DNA of 64,000 nucleotides from Membranipora membranacea (lineage: Eukaryota > Bryozoa > Gymnolaemata > Cheilostomatida > Membraniporidae), in assembly GCA_914767715.1 (NCBI GenBank), contig OU612068.1, forward strand, positions 25,544,001 to 25,608,000, read 5' to 3'. The translations under genes were made by a program, and so were the position numbers. Within the stretch, counting starts at the first letter, position 1. Each line of letters begins with the position of its first letter. Positions 53,524-64,000 of the stretch are shown here, piece by piece. Under the pieces are notes generated by a model. That model searched no databases, was not told the DNA's origin, and saw only the letters and a program-made list of their open reading frames with translations.

Positions 53524-55325
53524 CTAGATCATGGTATTTAATGTTGATAGGTTTATATGGGTAGTGAGCGAAGTAAAACCCATGTTCATGTCTCGTCATG
53601 ACTTCCAAGTACGAGTACTACGTGAAACATAACTTGGTCTACCTAAAGAACAATTCCGTTCTTGATCCCTCATTGCTTAGTTGGTGAGCGAGACCAGCAA
53701 GAGGTCTTGTTCACGAATCGCACACTTACTAAATGATTGAATGGGTTTGGAATAAAATTGTCTAGGACTAATTAAAATAACAATTGTTCTGCGTTGATCT
53801 TTTGCGAAGCGATAGTGATTATGTGCTTTAAAAAGCTCACTCAAAGTAATACTAATTGAAGACCCCCTCCTTCTAGGCTTAACCTAGTAGAGTATACCCG
53901 ATTCATTGGATACCAGCCCCTTCTTCTTGTCTAATGTCTGGTCAGTTGTATATGTATGACAATCAAAGAGCCACTGGTTGTGTCTGTGAGGTGTGTTGAT
54001 TGTTGGTGTCTATTTTTGTGGGTTCATGTTGATGAATGTCTATCATATCATATCATAGTAAGTAATGATCATAATGATAAATGTATTTACAGTACAAGAA
54101 TAGTAGTCAATCAACAAGTTCAAATGTACTCAACTAACTGTACTGTGTGCAAGCAAGTCTTACTTACTCAATGTAGGCACAGCATGATGTTGATAACATG
54201 AATAATACCATCAATCACCAGTTTACTCTCAAGTCTCATGCTCACAACCTTTGTTGATTGATAGTGATTTTAGGATTAGTTAGTGAATATCAAGTTCAAG
54301 ATGATGATGGTAAAAAATATAAACTAAATAATTATAAAGTGGCTCATGTTTTGGCTCAAAAAACAAGTTTTCTATACCATAAAGGCACTTGTGATTTTAA
54401 CCAGATACCAGCAACTTACTCTAATAGCAATATATAGAGTTATTGACTTACTTTGTGTAGCAAAGCTGCAGTGTCAAGCCAAAATTAACTTAAATTTGGA
54501 GAGGAAAAGTAGGCCGTTTCTAGAAACAAATGGCCGTAAAAGGAAATTGTGATCACGTGATATGTTTTCCCCATTGGAATCCCTTTTTTTAAGAGAAAAT
54601 ATTATTGATTGTCCTCTCATCATTACAGAAAGGACAAATCCTAATACCAAAATTAAGCATAGCCTAATTTATGAATTCCAAAAAGTGAGCACAAGGACTT
54701 AATCTAGCCTTGTCATGTGGCTACTTTTTTGTTACTCAACAAAAAAAGAAGCTGCGCGACAAGGCTAGAGTTAATTGGTTTCACACAATATTTACATTAA
54801 TTTCACTGTATTTCCATTCTATCTACTAACCAGGGAGAATGGGGGACCCTGTACTAACGTAACACTGTTGTGGATCAGGTTATTGATCAGCTTCCTGTTC
54901 TAATGACGGTGCGGCTATGCTATGGAACAATTTGACTGGGTACCAATTTCTTATTGAAGCAAACTGGCCATTCTAGGTATTTTTGTTAAAGTACATCATA
55001 CTGCTATTATCCCATGTAACTACCTTATTGTTTGTGGTGTGTTGGATTTCCGACCAAATTTGAGCAATGGAATCCAGAGCTTACTCTATTTGGGGCGATG
55101 TGTGTATGCATGACAATATCTTAGCTGTAGGTCATCATACCAATGAACTAGTTTAGTTCATTGATCACACCGCTATGGCTTTTTGTCATTTTCATTTAAT
55201 CAACCCTCCTTCTATATCAAACAAACCCTTTTATGACATTCATCACATTGATTGTCACCCCATATTTTTTATTTTGGATAACCTTAATTCAAAGTATTAG
55301 ATAATTCATTTTGATCTTGACCTAC

Positions 55326-55420
55326 CGTAGCTAAGTTGACGCGGAAAAGTCCTTAGGCAATGGCGTCCCATCTGGTAAACTGAACGACGAAGATTCTTGA
55401 TAATGTGTAAAGCAGTTTCT
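55326..55420 (-). other. Possible first non-coding exon of the Rho gene
   Basis: On the minus strand, ...GTCAACTTAGCTACG is followed by the consensus donor GTAGGT at 55,325. The Rho coding exon has an untranslated acceptor at 53,478, so a donor such as this is required upstream. The 5' end is not determinable; 55,420 is only a rough guess. Confidence 0.3.
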
Positions 55421-56127
55421 GCTGACTAGGTATTTATTCTTCCTGCTTGCTTTTTTTTACACAAGTTTAGAATTTGGTCATTAATTGTCTATCTTTATAT
55501 CAGTTGTTATTCTAATCCTCAGGGTGAAGGGTGAAGAAATGCCAAGATGCCAGCTTCTGGTAATCAACAGTTGAGGAATACCTTTTATAAAAGGAATTCC
55601 CAGATCTATTTTTGTTGACCAATCATTAGAGAAGTTAATTTTAACTAATCCGATGCTTTAAAGCATACATAGTAAAATTCCGATTGCAGCGCCCCCTGCA
55701 ATCGTTTGCAAATGAAAGTTCTTTACTAAAGGAGGGATGAACACTTGCTAACTTATGGTGGAGGAAAAAAGAAAAAGATGAAAGAAAAAAGAACCTTTTT
55801 CTGTCCTCACTCTTATTTTCACCCATTGACATATATAACACATTAAAGTTTGTAGAGTCATAGCCTATAGATTTTACCAGTGGAAAATCTGAGCTCTCAT
55901 CAAATTAGTGAGAGCTTATAAAGTGGAAACAAATTATCCCACTTTTTTTGACAATTTCAATTCTTGTATAACCAAAGAGTTAGAGACTCCTTGGTATAAC
56001 ACATGGCATATCATGTCAACTGCAAGGTCTGGCAATATTTGGTTGGCCTCATAGCTTGCTTGTTTTGTTCAACAAAAATCAGAGGGGGGGGGGGGGGTAG
56101 TCAAGTGTTGCCAAAGACTGTTATTTT

Positions 56128-56188
56128 GCAGTTGACCTGTCCTGTGTTTTTTATTACCAATCACTTCAGTTCAGGACAGGTCAACTGC
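56128..56188. repeat. 17-bp perfect inverted repeat upstream of PRPF8
   Basis: GCAGTTGACCTGTCCTG (56,128-56,144) and CAGGACAGGTCAACTGC (56,172-56,188) are exact reverse complements, about 400 bases before the PRPF8 start codon. Could be a fold-back insertion or a regulatory palindrome. Confidence 0.6.
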
Positions 56189-56582
56189 TGATTGACCGAT
56201 CTCACCGATCAGGGAGAATGGAGTTTCATTCCTCTCCCTGCTCATTCTTAATTATAATTAGTTTATGAAATCTAACTATTTAGGTCTATTAAATATTGTA
56301 ATGGCAGGTGCCCAAGAATTTATTTGCAGTTCTTCTTTATCAAAATGTACTGCTCTTCAAGAGCAGAACAATGACCAGGGCTGCTTGTCATTGTTCCTCA
56401 GATCCAAGAGCTGATTTGTTCACTATGTTCTTGATTGCACCGTATCATTTGATGTCTTTACATTTAGTGCTGAACCTGTATAGCCGTACCACACTTATTA
56501 ATATATATATATATATTATATCTTTTTACAGTTCATCCGTAATTGCAACAAAATCAAGGGCCATCACTGACATTCTCTAAAC

Positions 56583-64000
<7,418 letters not shown>

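Overview
The window is nuclear DNA of an animal. It is AT-rich, uses the standard code, and its genes are broken by GT-AG introns of roughly 0.1 to 3 kb. Encoded proteins match metazoan families closely (aralar/citrin carrier, HAT1, RhoA, PRPF8). The gene spacing, a secreted GH10 glycosidase and the repeat load suggest an invertebrate, but I cannot name the phylum from sequence alone.

Layout. (1) 1-11,355 is a large diverged inverted repeat whose left end runs off the window. It holds a 230-260 bp tandem satellite and two divergently oriented, TATA-led, spliced transcription units with almost no coding capacity; the right one may continue to about 13,037. A tRNA-derived SINE and a 235-bp (ACAGTT)n array lie at the right edge. 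(2) 13-16 kb is non-coding apart from a fold-back element and a 170-bp duplication. (3) 16,229-27,634, minus: complete mitochondrial aspartate/glutamate carrier (SLC25A12/13 type). (4) 28,126-33,336, plus: complete HAT1. The two start codons lie 491 bp apart, head to head, in the arrangement I recall for human SLC25A12 and HAT1. (5) 34,677-36,119, plus: a 120-residue predicted secreted, lysine-rich protein of no family I recognise. (6) 37,019-45,062, minus: a complete 14-exon secreted protein with two carbohydrate-binding modules and a GH10 catalytic domain. (7) 46,432-53,469, minus: a RhoA-type locus with one exon for residues 1-52 and two alternative sets of downstream exons, each ending in its own CAAX box. 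(8) 56,583-64,000, plus: the first third of PRPF8, with a 5'-truncated LINE and a second copy of the SINE in intron 3.

The coding genes are mostly unrelated housekeeping functions: mitochondrial carrier, histone acetylation, actin signalling and splicing. The glycosidase and the small secreted protein are the accessory functions. The observations most worth checking are the shared-first-exon Rho locus, the divergent promoter of the carrier and HAT1, the palindrome with its paired promoters, the 27-nt candidate microexon and altered EF-hand loops of the carrier, and the exon-by-exon duplication of the carbohydrate-binding modules. Exon ends were read by eye from splice consensus and reading frame; no alignment or transcript data were available.
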